Positions 12,571 through 25,799 of a DNA stretch of 64,000 nucleotides are shown piece by piece. Position numbers and translations under genes: made by a program. The notes beneath the pieces were generated by a model. The model saw nothing but the letters and a program-made list of their open reading frames with translations, did no database searches and was not told the DNA's origin. The stretch lies in NCBI RefSeq assembly GCF_001949145.1, contig NW_019091363.1, positions 3,201,429-3,265,428 of the forward strand. Reading direction: 5' to 3'. Origin of the DNA: Acanthaster planci. Its lineage: Eukaryota; Echinodermata; Asteroidea; Valvatida; Acanthasteridae. Numbering within the stretch: the stretch's first letter is position 1; every line of letters starts with the position of its first letter.

Positions 12571-12654
12571 ACGACGCACGACGGGCGACGCACGACGGAC
12601 GACGCACGACGGACGACGCACGACGGACGACGCAAGACGGACGACGCACGACGG
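12571..12654 (+). repeat. 14-bp tandem repeat, six units
   Basis: Six consecutive units of consensus ACGACGCACGACGG, with a G for A at the first base of unit 2 and one A-for-C change in unit 5. The array abuts the right arm of the 28-bp inverted repeat, and the same motif on the opposite strand borders the assembly gap. There are no unique spacers, so it is not a CRISPR array. Confidence 0.9.
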
Positions 12655-12675
12655 GCGACGGCAGATATGGAATTC
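12648..12675 (-). repeat. Right arm of 28-bp inverted repeat
   Basis: Exact reverse complement of 10518-10545, overlapping the last unit of the 14-bp tandem array. Together with the left arm it could delimit an inserted element containing the assembly gap. Confidence 0.7.
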
Positions 12676-12919
12676 TATAGTTTCCCCTCCTTTATTCACT
12701 TGATTAAGTGTTATAACATAATAAGTAAGAATAATCCCTTTCTCAGAGATCTAAATCAGCAACTAAACAATGTTTTCCCGAATGACATCTAGGCATTACA
12801 GTGCCTTTAGTTGCCTTGAAAAACAGTGATTGTAAACATGTAAATATGCATTTTCATTACACGTGACCCCCAAATGATAGTTTTTATATTGTTTGGAAGA
12901 GTAATAGTAATCGCTCAAT

Positions 12920-13125
12920 GGGCTCAGAACTTTACCAAAAAAGAGGGCGCTATTTTCCTAGCAACGGAGGCTCCTCTGGTAGTAACTGCGCATCGCTCAT
13001 GGTTCACGAACGACTATGAAATACACGCGTTGCAGTCGTATCGCTACTAACAAAATGAACACTCCCTACCTATATGGCTTATTTCAACCGATGGGGGCGT
13101 TTCTGCTCAAGTTGGATAAATACGT
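12920..13125 (+). repeat. Dispersed repeat, copy B
   Basis: Matches the reverse complement of 2325-2535 over about 200 bases. It lies just upstream of the segment that duplicates the V2 promoter region. No coding potential seen. Confidence 0.6.
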
Positions 13126-13765
13126 CTACGACCAATTCATTACATGGACCGTTTAACAGCACAGAGGCCGTTCCGAAACTGCTTAAACACAGTGAAACTT
13201 ATGATCCTTTTTAATTTATTAAAAGCAGAAAAATCGGCTGGATTTTTCTTAATTGCACTACCATAAACACGATTTTCTATTCTGATGTGATAAGGTTAAC
13301 TCATTTAGCTTGTGTGTCAGGAGAATACATCAAATATTTTGAGCTTGTCCCCTGCTTGACTCTGTAGGGATGACTTCAGTCTGAAGAAAATTCAAGAGTA
13401 CAGTTAACTCAGTGGGACTACAAAGTGAGTGCCGCTCTTTATATTTCCCGTGTGTGTTGCAGACTTCAACCGCCATGTAAGCTCTTAAGAAATTCAAATG
13501 GCATCTCGTGTCATGTCAGCTGCTTGTAGGACAATTATTTTTTCTTTCTAAAGGAGGAAGGTTGTACCAGGGGTGGTAAGTAACGACATGTGCTTTGAAA
13601 ATGGCTGGGGAATGAACTTAGACTTCCAAGTTACCATATGGGCTGTCAATCTTCCTGAGCAGTTCTGGTCTATCAGAGGCTGAACGGTTTTTATATTTTT
13701 TATCTAAAGATGAGGAACAACACTCAGTTTGGATGTGACACTCAAACCGTCAAGTTTACTTAGCA

Positions 13766-15234
13766 ATGGCTTGCAACAAATTTGTGGTCCTGACTTTGTT
13801 TCTGACTCAAGCTACGTGGTTGCAGGCTCGTGTCGTTAGGTCGTCATGTGGCTTAATAAAAGGAGAAACGTTGGACTTGTATGGAGTTTCATATCATCGG
13901 TACTTGGGTATACCGTACGCTGAGCCGCCCGTCGGTAGGCTGAGATTTCGGGCACCCGTCCCTAAGGCACCATGGGATTCTCTGTACAACGCCACCGCGT
14001 ACGGACCCTCTTGCCCACAAGACATTTCTGCCGTGTCTGTCTTCTATCCGGAATATGTGGTGGAAATTCCTCCCAATGCTCACAACATCAGCGAAGATTG
14101 TTTAACGCTGAACATCTTCACCCCTGTTATGTCCAACGAGGGTGGATCCGGTTTAGCGGTGATGTTTTGGATCCACGGTGGGAGTTTTGAGACTGGTCAG
14201 GGCAGCGGGTACGACGCGTCTGCTCTGGCCGTCCGGGGAAGAGTTATTGTGGTCACCATCAACTACCGACTAAATGTCTTCGGGTTTTTCTCTTCGGGTG
14301 ACGAGAAAGCGCCAGGAAACTTCGGTTTGTTGGACCAACAGCTGGCCCTGCAGTGGGTTCACGAGAACATCGCGGCGTTCGGTGGCGATCCGTCCCGGGT
14401 CACCCTCTTTGGACAATCAGCCGGTGGTGCCTCTGTCACTCTCCACTTATTTGCCAACAAAAGTCGCCCTCTATTTCACAGGGCAGCAGCTCACAGCGGC
14501 TACAGCCATCCTGAATTAGCTTTACCAGGAGGTGCTTCTCGAGAAATCGCCGAGGCAACTGGGTGTGATTACGGCCCGGACTCGGATCTGGTCGAATGTC
14601 TGCGTGGACTATCGATGGAGGAGCTCCTCTCGGCCGGGCTGGAAGTTGCGAAGAGCTCCCTGCATCAGGTCTGGGTGCCTACCCCTGATAACAACATGGT
14701 GGTGACACTCAAGACAGGAAGATTGGAACTGCAACACGATATCATGATGCTGTTCACTTCAGGAGACGGCTCAGTCGCTCTTGAGGTCATCAAAATGTTC
14801 CTGCCCGATCTCTATAATTTCTCAGTCGGTTTAACGGAGGAACAGTGGGATGCGTACTGTGGCTTATATTTCTTTCAAGATGTTGGCAAGCTTGCTCTTA
14901 GTCACGAATACATCGATCCCATTCAGACGAATGAGGGATTTGCCCGATTAAAAGCTCTTGTGGACACGATGATGGACTGGAATTACGTGATAGGCCTGCG
15001 TCCATTCTTAGACGTCTTGCCCAATTCGCGCTCCATACACGTCAGCATTTTTGACCACCGCTGCTCCGCTAACCAGAGATTTCCTAGGCTCAACCTCGTG
15101 CCTCACAGTGAAGAGTTGCCCTTCCTTTTTGGACTGCCATTTAACAGTTCTGGAATGGGATCGTTTTTTACAAATAGAGAAAAGGCTCTCAGCGATAGAG
15201 TTATCACTTATTGGTCCAACTTTGCAAAAAGTGG
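13766..15234 (+). CDS. Variable exon V3: COesterase catalytic domain
   Basis: Large exon of 489 codons plus two bases, a recent tandem duplicate of V2; most residues are identical, and the differences gather around residues 300-400. Start MACNKF with a hydrophobic signal peptide; nucleophile Ser218 in FGQSAGG; Asp in TSGDGS; His in VPHSEELPFLFG. It ends at WSNFAKSG on GG|GTAAGC in phase 2. The donor is unusual: a second copy of 'gggtaagcat' lies 32 bases downstream (GT at 15267). Using that copy would include the in-frame TAA of 15236-15238 and truncate the protein before any membrane anchor. Completion of the fold requires the shared exon at 26525-27062. Active hydrolase predicted, substrate unknown. 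Confidence 0.9.
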
Positions 15235-18200
15235 GTAAGCATCTTTCAAATACATCTTGAAAATGGGTAAGCATCTGTGACTTTTTGGCTTTAAATCAAC
15301 AGGTCTTGTAGGTTTCCTTTTAGCACAGGAAAATGGAAGGATTGACGTAAGCCTTTACTGTACAGTTCTCTCTTTGGAGCCTAGTTTCTTATCGAGTGTA
15401 AGTCAGAAAGTGATTGAAGATACCGTGCGTCGCACGTTGCTCGTTAAATTGTGTTATATGGATACGTAGTTTGTCTTAGTATAGCTTCTCCCGTGCTGAA
15501 TACAATATACACGTAGATCGGCGTACGGGCTTTACCACATAAAATTCTTCTATTCATGAGTAAAATTGTGATGTCATCCGCTGGAGAAAACCCGAATTTT
15601 GCACCGACTAGTGCACAGAAACTGCTAGAATTTTTCATATTTTGCTTTCCTGTATTTCTTTTTTTCTTTATTAACATGGTTTATTGTGACATGGCAACAA
15701 GTAACCCTTTCTCAGAAATATGAATGAGCAACTAAACAGTATCTACCCCCATTCGCTCGTCGCTCAGCTGATGGCACAGCCTTGGACAGATTTTAGTGAA
15801 GGAAATACGTCACACGGGGTCACAGCTAACGACGCGCAGAGCATTTTGGGTAAATTTCTGCCGGCCGCGCGAGCTGACTCGATGCGTTACACCAGCGGCG
15901 GTAATAAATTCGATATATTTTCTTTCTTATTGCTGAAAATTTCTCACTGCACTTTATTTGATCATCCAAAAACTGATCAAGATAACTGATGATTTGAAAA
16001 TTATTCCCCAAAGACACGTGATCAGTGATACTTAATGAGAAGATAAATTACGACACTGTGATTGTACCAAGGCCATTGCCGACACTTTGTCCATGCGAAA
16101 GCATTGTCATTTGCGACCCCCCCCCCAAATAAATAGAATAAAATAACGCTGCACTAACAGGAATTGATATCCTCCCGGTCACAGGTCGTCTGTAAAGTAG
16201 CCAACCACAGTGCAAAGTCATCAGCCCTTCCCCCCGCGGCCTGTTCGGGCGCTGGGCGACGATCAAACTTCCCTGAAAGACATCACGGCATTAGCTTCCC
16301 CAATTGCCCTGTAAAGCATGATCTTTTTTTAAAATACACTTTCAATAAACGTAACCCAAGCTTTCATATTGTATGGAAATTGCACAATAAGTAAGTTCTA
16401 AGAATGATTCGTTGCATGGACCGTTTTATAGTACACAGGCCGCCTCAAACTGCTCAACAACCAAATTTACTGTACTCAAACACAACAACCGAGTTCACGC
16501 CGGTTTCGTGTTGATTTTCGACCATGAAGTTTATTATTATTGCTTCATAAATCATTACTCTCTTTCTTAAAGTGCTGCTTGGCTCTTTGTAACTTTCACT
16601 GACATTATGTTTTGATAAAGCCCACTGCACACACACTGATTTGACCGTGGGCCTATGTTGTAACGATATTGTCGCAACGCTTGTGGTGCAAAAGAGTGGT
16701 TTTTGCGAGGATTGCTTTGTGTTGAACGTAGACCCACTCTTCAGTATTAATATAAAGAAACAGAATAATTCTGCTGCATTTTATGCAGCTTATAATGTAT
16801 CATACTGCTTATTATGCTGAGTGTTTCGTGTCACGTGGTGATGAGTCAACGTAGCTCGTTGTCAAACTGACAAAAAAATTGCTCTAGTGATTCATGAAAT
16901 CCAATTAAAATGTCTTCGCACCAGGACGTCGGCTCGGATGCTAAGGTATGCATAGTGAACATTCCCCGGTGGGAGCGTCCGTATGGTAACGTTGTTTTGA
17001 TATTAGTTATCGGCCCTTTGCTCCGTGAGGTATACAAGGCCAAAATAAATCTGGCAATTCGTGATTAAACCTCCATAATCAATTCCGTCGACTGGGCCCC
17101 AAAGGGAGTCCGATTTGCAAATTTCTGCGTCCGTCGTACACTAGACCTTGTACAACTTCAATGTCCCTGAACTCAGTCATGGTGTTTACACATGCGCAGC
17201 GTTCCTACTGGATGAACACTTGCTCATTGTACTTGCCCCTCAAATCGGTGAACCAATCATTGTGGCCGTTTAAGCCTTATCTACAGACCAAGTTAGGAGA
17301 GATTCAACAAAAGCCGACCTAATTTGAAGTGGGTAGCGATAAGGGCGCCCTTATTAAATTCTATGGTTCTCATTTCTTTTACCACTTGAGATAAGGTCGA
17401 GGGGTGGGAAAAAATTCTTTAAAAAAATTCCATGTTGCTGGGTGTAGGGCTATGCACGAACCTCAGTGGGCCACGGAAAGGCCCGGTATACCGAATGTTC
17501 ATGCGAACGCCGACTGTCGCTGTTGGTCGTTTGCGAAATCGTAAGTTTTCAGGGCTTTTGTTTTCAAGGGTCATGTTGGCCATTTTTTTCCCTTCGTTTT
17601 TTTTTGGGGGGGGGGTTAGGTCTTTTTAGCAGGGTCGGCGGGGGAAAAAAGCTTTTTTTCCCGTGATCGGAAGTCTAAAATAGGGTCAGTCGGAAATGAG
17701 AACCATAGAATATAAAAACGGTGCCCCAATCAAAGAAACAGAAAATGAAAATATCCCCCAAAACGGAAAAAAGGTGTACATTAACATACAGACAGTCTTC
17801 TGCCAACGGGCTGAGCATATTGCCCAAAATGTTGAGTCCATCGTTTCGTTTCAGGACCCACGAAAGAAATATTTCCTACATACCGTAAATACCCCTACAC
17901 TGCTTGTCCATATGCAAATCTTTATATCTCATCTGAAACATCAAGAGGAGGAAATGTGTTGTTTTACGATAAAAACAATTTTAGATTTGACTGGTAAACT
18001 GAACAATTATGTTAAAACTTTACTGCCAAAAATTAGTGTGGCACCAGACTCTTTAGACAGTAGATGAGGGGTTGAGACGACAAACGTTTTCTTGGATGGA
18101 AGAGAATAATACATCTGATCAGCAAACGCTTAGGTCTAGCCATGGGAATTATAAATGCAGGCTTAACAAACACAGCAAAATCATTTCCAGACTATCAGTA

Positions 18201-18988
18201 ATTCAAATGACCCGGCCCATGGACTGCCTCGTGGCTCACTTAAATAAATTACATGAACGCTGGACCAATTAAAACATTGTCGGTTTGTCGCAACAAGTCT
18301 GGCACCCTTTATTCTAACTGTACTCTGTCATGCACATCATAAATGCTTAAACCCAGCACCAGACCCATACCCAACCACCAGACCCGTTTTTCGTATGTTA
18401 TGATGAGACGATTTGCTGCCCATCCAACGTTTTATGCCATGGTTACGCATAACTGTAAAGACCAGTGGAGTACCCAGAGGGCGGATACGTGTCTATTTTT
18501 TTCAAACTGACAAATGAGTTGACAGCCAAAATTAACAACTTGTTTAAACTTTTAAAACGAAGGCGAAAACGGCATTTAATAAGCACTTTGTATCTTTGGA
18601 TGGTGATGTTTAAAATTGCTTTATTTATCCGACTGACAATCAGAGGACCTGTGTGACGAAATATTACATTTGAGGAACATGAAAAAGCACAAAGTAAGAA
18701 AGTACCGGGTTGTGTTGGGAAAGGATTACGCACGACTGTACCCATTCAACGCCTTAAGGCGTCGTCACCGCAAGGAATATCTATCAGGTTGCAGGTCTCT
18801 GACCCACCAGCAAAACTGTTCACATATTCCCTCGATGTTGTCAGCGAGACATGTTTGATTGGCCTTGTGTCAAAGGCGAGCACACCTGGTCGTGTGTCGT
18901 TCTTGGTGCGCCGATGACAGGCCGTTAAGCTTTTTCATGAACGTGCAATACCTGCCGCGACACGCTGAGTAGAAATCGTCCTGCAATA
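15235..18988 (+). other. Interval between V3 and V4
   Basis: No exon recognised. The stretch 15660-16460 contains blocks homologous to 12700-13195, as if another duplicated unit began here but lost its V exon. An 18-bp inverted-repeat element lies at 17358-17711. A 123-codon open frame at 17696-18067 begins inside that repeat, has no recognisable domain and is not called a gene. AATAAA occurs at 15902-15907. Confidence 0.5.
17358..17711. mobile_element. MITE-like element with 18-bp terminal inverted repeats
   Basis: The 18 bases at 17358-17375 are the exact reverse complement of 17694-17711. The inside is non-coding, with a poly-T/poly-G tract near 17585-17615. Size and structure fit a miniature inverted-repeat transposable element. 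No target-site duplication could be assigned with confidence. Confidence 0.5.
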
Positions 18989-20487
18989 ATGACGATTCTC
19001 CGGGGCTGCATTTCAATGTTTTCCATTGCCCTTTTGGCAGTTTTGTGCGTTTCTGTGAAAGGATTTGTTGTTCAAACTGCGTGGGGTAAACTTCAGGGAT
19101 TAGTACGGGAACTGGACGGGGCAGGCTATTGCTTGTATGCTGGGATACCTTACGCTGAGGCTCCCATAGGCCGGCTAAGATTCAAAGCTCCTTTAGCAAG
19201 AAAACCCTGGCAAGGAGTATTGAATGCGACCAGATACGGGCCATCTTGCCCTCAGAACATGTCAAATGTGGCTGCTTTTTATCCGGACTACGTTGTTCAG
19301 ATACCTGAGGAAGCAAGGGTTATGAGTGAGGACTGTCTGTCACTCAACGTGTTCATCCCTCGTGATTGCTCCCGACCACCCGAATCGGCTTTAGCGGTGA
19401 TGGTTTGGATTCATGGCGGAAGTTACGCCACGGGTCAGGGTAGCGGATACGACGCGTCCGCTCTGGCCGTCCGGGGGAGGGTTATTGTTGTCACCATCAA
19501 CTATCGCCTCAATGTCTTTGGGTTTCTATCCACAAATGACGACAACGCACCGGGAAACTTCGGTTTGTTGGACCAGCAGCTGGCCCTGCGGTGGGTTCAC
19601 GAGAACATCGCTGCGTTCGGCGGTGACCCGTCCCGAGTCACCCTCTTCGGTCAGTCGGCTGGAGGAGCGGCGGCAGGTCTGCACGTCTTCGCACCAAACA
19701 GCCGTCGTCTTTTCCATCGTGTCGGAGCCATTGGCGGATTATCCCAACCAGGCCACGCCATCCATGGCTCAACTGCCCTCTATTTCGCAAAATGGGTCGG
19801 CCGTGAAGCAAACTGTACGCAACCCAACACGACGAACTTGATAAATTGTCTACGGGAGAGATCCACAGATGAATTACTAGAGGCAGGGTCAGAAGTAGAG
19901 AAACAGGTAGTACTGCCAATGATTTGGATGCCAACAACTGACGGTCATTTCCTGTCGTATGATGATCAAGTGTCTAGTGACTCTCAGGTACATCATGATC
20001 TCACTGTGTCCGTCTCCACAGGTGATGGATCAGTCATCTTGGAGGCGCTTCCTCGCATCATCCCTCGAGACCTTAACCTGTCCACTGGGATCACACCCAC
20101 CCAGTGGACTCTACTCTTGAGATATTTGTGGGGTTCATCTCTGCAGCGAGAGGCTATCAGCTTTGCATATGGCAAGTCCACCTTGGATGACCCGTCCCGA
20201 GGCAGAGCAGTTGTGGACTTCATGACTGACTGGAATTTCGTCGTTGATATCCCAGAAACTGTGGACAGATTCAGCACGGTCCGCTCCAAGTTCATGAGTG
20301 TCTTCGACCACCGGAGTCGCACTAATCCCAGGTACGCCTGGCTGCAGGCCTCACCACACTCCGAAGACCTGTCCTACATTTTTGGTTTACCATACAACGC
20401 TTCAGGGCTTGGCTATCGATTTACAGTTCAGGAGACGATTTTGAGCAACCGCATGATCACATACTGGTCGAACTTTGCAAAGAGCGG
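18989..20487 (+). CDS. Variable exon V4: COesterase catalytic domain
   Basis: Large exon (499 codons plus two bases) with an N-terminal hydrophobic signal peptide after MTILRGC. Motifs in order: GIPYAEAPIG, oxyanion HGG in WIHGGSYATG, nucleophile Ser223 in FGQSAGG, Asp in STGDGSVILE, His in SPHSEDLSYIFGLPY. The cysteine pair around the PSCPQ...SEDC loop is kept. V4 is clearly diverged from V1, V2/V3 and V5 outside the core, for instance RDCSRPPES in the first third. The exon ends WSNFAKSG, GG|GTAGGT, phase 2; here the stop read without splicing is TAG. AATAAA lies at 20575-20580, about 90 bases into the intron, so an early-terminated transcript would encode a form without membrane anchor. Substrate unknown. 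Confidence 0.9.
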
Positions 20488-21695
20488 GTAGGTAAATAAG
20501 ACTGTTTTGTCGGTTAAGTTTTCATCCGCAATAAGTAAAAAAAAAACGATGTTGTCGACTCTTCCATGAAAGGAAATAAACGTGTTCAACTCAATGTCAG
20601 AAAAAATTAAAGCTCACTAATTAGCATGGTTACGTGAAAGGATAAAGTACGTAAAGGCTGATACACAAAAATTGATCAACACCTTTGCATTCCGTATTCT
20701 TAAAAAATATATTCATTATTGCATTGTCCCCATCATTGTAAACATGAGCACAGAATGATACATTTAGGAAATGAGAGGCCGTATCTTGAATTTATCAGTT
20801 AAAATGTGGGTTCCTTCACAAAGTGCTAAACTAACGAAAGACCACTTTTCCAAAGTGTCAAACTTCTCTAGTGTAGAAGTTCGTTACCGAAGATTGCATA
20901 CCTCTTAAAATTGCCTATTAAACGAGTGGCAGAGACATTCTTGGGATCTATCTCCACGTTGTTCTCGGTAATAGCACCGTCTCATATTCCTGAATTTGTT
21001 TTGTCAAATACCGAAAGTGGTATGCATGGACCGGGTGGTACTGCGGACACAGTATACCGTGGGCATTTTTCCCATTCGGCACCAATTACAAAGTACCAGC
21101 ACATGTATTATTGTTGAAAGCGGTCCCGTGTCTGCCAGTTTTGTCCGTCGTGCGTGTTTAACTCAGCCATCGTTTTTCATTTAGTTAAATTCAAATGGGA
21201 TAAAAACCAGTCTTAACTGAGATTATTCTTACTGTGGTTGTTTCCACTTCAAGTTTGCAAAACGTGATTTGTTTTTAAATTTTGCTGTAAGTATAGCTTT
21301 GTGGACTTGTAAATACATGGGAATATGTATAGGCATGTGCAGATCTTCGCGAAAGCAAACATATGGCAGAGATATGACAGTGCAAACTTTTTGCATCAGC
21401 ATTTCTGTCCGCACGGATTTGAATAGTAAAAAAATTCCGAGCCTGAGTAAATCACAGAGTTAGCTATAAAGAGAGCGCATTGCTTTGTGAAGTATTTAGA
21501 AATGTTTTTGCAGTTGAATTCCAACGAAGAATTAAGTGAAGTGTTTTGACCTCTTACCGAGATTGTACGAATTCAGTGACTGAGTGCCAGTTTAACGCAG
21601 GGCAACGTGAGCTGGATGTGAGTGCCATCGAGAAGGAATTGTTCAGTTTGCCGTGCTCTCTCTAAAGCAGTTCGATTCTATAGAAAACGGAAAGC
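20488..21695 (+). other. Interval between V4 and V5
   Basis: No coding exon recognised. Contains a polyadenylation-like AATAAA (20575-20580) close to the V4 donor and a TATA-like element upstream of V5 (listed). Confidence 0.5.
21465..21470 (+). promoter_or_regulatory. Possible TATA box for V5
   Basis: TATAAA in the context gctataaagagagcgc, about 230 bases upstream of the V5 start codon. It would fit a promoter of V5's own with a leader of about 200 bases. Based on motif and position only. Confidence 0.35.
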
Positions 21696-23209
21696 ATGGC
21701 TGTCGCTCCATCCCTCTCCCAAATTGTCGCTTGTGTTTTGATGGCGTTTTTTCCGCTGCTTGCTCACTGCAACCCAATGGTCAACACTACCTCGGGCTTG
21801 GTCAGAGGACTCCACCTATCGTACGATGGCAACGACACAACGAATGACTTGTATGTATATTTGGGTATACCGTACGCTGAGCCTCCGGTAGGGGCTTTGA
21901 GATTCAGCGCACCTGTCCCAAAGTCTCAATGGCATGGAATATTCAATGCCAACAGTTTTGGACCCTCGTGTCCTCAGAATATCTCTGGTGTGGCCCAGTT
22001 TTATCCAGATTACGTCGTTCATATCCCCAAACAAGCACAAATTATAAGTGAAGATTGCTTGACGCTAAATGTGTACACTCCGTTCAACATTAGTAAGGGT
22101 AGCACAGCGGTTATGTTTTGGATCCACGGTGGGAGTTTTGAGACGGGTCAGGGTAGCGGGTACGACGTGTCTGCTCTGGCCGTCCGGGGAAAAGTCGTTG
22201 TGGTCACCATCAACTATCGCCTCAATGTCTTTGGCTTTCTATCCACCAATGACGACAACGCACCGGGAAACTTTGGTTTGTTAGACCAGCAGCTGGCCCT
22301 GCAATGGGTTCACGAGAACATCGCAGCGTTCGGCGGCGACCCGTCCCGAGTCACCCTCTTCGGACAATCAGCGGGAGGGTCGTCTGTCTTCATGCATCTT
22401 TTAGCGAACAACAGTAGACCTCTATTCCATCGTGCAGCCGCTCACAGTGGTGTGTTTTTACCCAGTTATGCCCTTGGCAAGGGTGAGATTGTCAATAAGA
22501 CCGCAAGAGAGATCGGCAAGGCAGCCGGTGTGCATTCTGTATCAACGATAGACAACGCGGAGCTGATTCGATGTCTGCGGAATTTATCCATGGAAGAACT
22601 GCTCTCTGCAGGTCAGTACGTTGCAAGCCAAACCTCTCGACAAATATTCTTTCCTGTCATGGATAACAATGTCTTGTCCCTGAACACAGGATGCACTGAA
22701 CTTCAGCATGATGTCCTACTCCTATACACATCTGGAGATGGCTCTACAGGACTGGATGTGATAAATGTAATTTTGCCTAATGACATTGATACGGATGTCG
22801 GGGTCACTAAAGAAGAGTGGATCCATTTCTTGAATGATCTGCTTGGAAGTGGTGTGAAAGGCAAAGCTACTAGTTACAAGTATATCAATCGTGCTATTGA
22901 AGACGAAAACTTTGCAAGAATGAAGGCTTTGGTGGACATGTTTCTCGATTCTAACTACTTGGCGCCAATGCAGAGAGCAATAAATACTTTGCCCAATTCG
23001 CCCTCCATATATGTAAGCATTTTCGACCATCGCAGCTCAGCCAATTCCAAGCTGCCGAAACTCAACCTCGTTCCCCACAGCGAGGATTTGTCGTACCTCT
23101 TTGGTTTACCCTTTAATGGACTTGCTGAGTTAGGATCATTTTTCAACGACCAGGAAAGGCTGCTGAGTGACAGAATCATTTTTTATTGGTCAAATTTCGC
23201 TAAAAGCGG
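21696..23209 (+). CDS. Variable exon V5: COesterase catalytic domain
   Basis: Large exon (504 codons plus two bases), the last intact V copy before the shared exon. The signal peptide runs from MAVAPSL to about the Cys-Asn-Pro near residue 28. Motifs: GIPYAEPPVG, FWIHGGSFETG, nucleophile Ser225 in FGQSAGG, Asp in TSGDGSTGLD, His in VPHSEDLSYLFGLPF. It keeps the loop with FYPDYVVHIP seen in all V exons and the flanking cysteines. The exon ends WSNFAKSG on GG|GTAAGT, phase 2. AATAAA at 23292-23297 is about 85 bases past the donor. Splicing to 26525 would give a tethered enzyme of roughly 680 residues. Hydrolase activity predicted; substrate unknown. Confidence 0.9.
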
Positions 23210-24780
23210 GTAAGTAGAACCGATTGTAGTGTACTTTAAGAACGTGGTAGCAGTTTCGTAGGCTAAATGCTAAGTCAGATAAAGCACACTTAATAAATCC
23301 AAATCATTCGAACAAATGGAAATTATTTGTCTTAGTATTTGAGAAAGTTGGAAGTATTATCTGTGACCACTCCGAGGCGTGTTTGGGAAAACGATGCGAA
23401 TTGTGACTTTCTGGAAATGCACAATAATATATGTTGCAACGTGACGAAAATTACGGAAAAAATCGGAAAAAAGAAAGCGTGCGTCCTTTCATTCAAAATT
23501 TGGTTTGGGGATATCCTACCCAATCTTTGCATAGTACAAATAAAACGAAAAATTACCTTGATAAATATTTCTTCATTGGTCATTTGTCCTTATTCTTGCA
23601 ACATTTACACCGAAAGGGATATACACGATTGAATAAACTTTTGTTCCCTCAAAATATGAGCACGTTCTTTACCATACCATAGTCTCCTTGAAGCAGCAGA
23701 ACAGGAAATATACTGCCATAATATGCCGGCAATAGCAACCACTTATCCAAGTCAAAGAGGCAAATCAAAAGCCCTAAGTATAAGCATGGCCAAAATAACT
23801 GCTTTAAACAAACAATTTGGAGACGATTTGTTGTTGAAGATTGAACTTAAACCTGCAGGAATATTCTTCTAAATCTTTCATCTGGCGCAAAGCGCTGTTT
23901 TTTTTTATTTTATTTTTTCATTAAAAGTTAAAGAATGTACACATAACCCAGAACAGAGTTTTGAAAACCACATCCTTGGGATACACACAAGTAGAAGAAC
24001 AAGAAACACACTTTAGTAGACAATACCATTACCAATACCAGTAGAAAACTGCTTCAAAACCGTCGAACTCATTCAAATGTCACCACAAACTTTAAACTTA
24101 TCCAGAAACGTGGTAAAATTTTCATTACAATGTCGAGGGCGAACTTTAGACATGTCAACGCTACGCATAAAGTCCATAAATCGTAATTGGTGAACGTTAC
24201 ACAAGTGGGTGAAATTGTTAATATACTAAGAAACTTTTCAATCGAGAATGACAAGAGTCGACTTAAGGCTATCATATACTTTTTTCTTCTAAATGCCTAC
24301 CGCATGTTTCTTTCTAATCTCATAATCATAAATATGGATGATGATTCAATGGCTGCGTTTGGGTGTGTGTGTTGTTTTGCTACTTCTTTGAACAGTCATT
24401 TTGGCAGCAATCGGTAAGTTAGCTAGTCCCCTGACAGAGTGAATTGCGCTGTACCAGGAGAGTGCCCTCGGTTTAATAACTCTTCCAACTCCCAAGAGAT
24501 AAGACATCCTTTCAATTGTAGTTTGAGTCTCCTTCTGGGATGCTGAACAGCGACGCGCCTTAATTGAAAAATATTTGCCAGTGACCTTTTGTCGTTGTAC
24601 TTTTCCCGTAGGGTATCAAGCATGGATCGGTATGCTGGTTTTACATTGTGTTTGTTACCATCACTCAATATTAAGTGCTTGGTCATCCATGCTATAAAAT
24701 ACCATGACATCTCCAGGCTAGTAATATTTCCCAGTGTTATTCATTCCACTTGTGACGGGACAAAATGGTGCCCCCCCCCA
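23210..24780 (+). other. Interval between V5 and pseudo-V6
   Basis: AT-rich, no recognisable coding exon. Short open frames at 23339-23682 and 24187-24417 have no family motifs. Confidence 0.5.
23292..23297 (+). terminator. Possible intronic poly(A) signal after V5
   Basis: AATAAA about 85 bases downstream of the V5 splice donor. A similarly placed AATAAA follows V4 (20575-20580). It could allow a short unspliced mRNA ending at the in-frame stop that overlaps the donor. No transcript evidence here. Confidence 0.3.
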
Positions 24781-25790
<1,010 letters not shown>

Positions 25791-25799
25791 AGGAATGAA

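Larger units (their letters stand above)
9814..13765 (+). other. Interval between V2 and V3, including assembly gap
   Basis: No esterase-related coding sequence is recognised. The interval holds the assembly gap, a pair of inverted repeats around it, a 14-bp tandem array and a dispersed repeat (each listed). From about 13200 it parallels the region upstream of V2, and 12700-13195 has a partial second copy at 15660-16460. A further V exon hidden in the gap cannot be excluded: 929 bases is shorter than the ~1470-base V exons, so only a partial one could fit if the N count is accurate. Confidence 0.5.

Noticed and set aside
12571-12654. CRISPR-like array
   Set aside because: The units are contiguous 14-bp tandem repeats without unique spacers, in a eukaryotic intron.
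12399-12699. Arg/Val/Ser-rich open frames
   Set aside because: They are translations of the 14-bp tandem repeat and not genes.
17696-18067. 123-codon open frame
   Set aside because: It begins within the inverted end of a MITE-like element and shows no domain or homologous counterpart.
3708-23209. True acetyl- or butyrylcholinesterases
   Set aside because: The choline-binding Trp of the first disulfide loop is absent and the triad acid is Asp, so only the broad family assignment is made.
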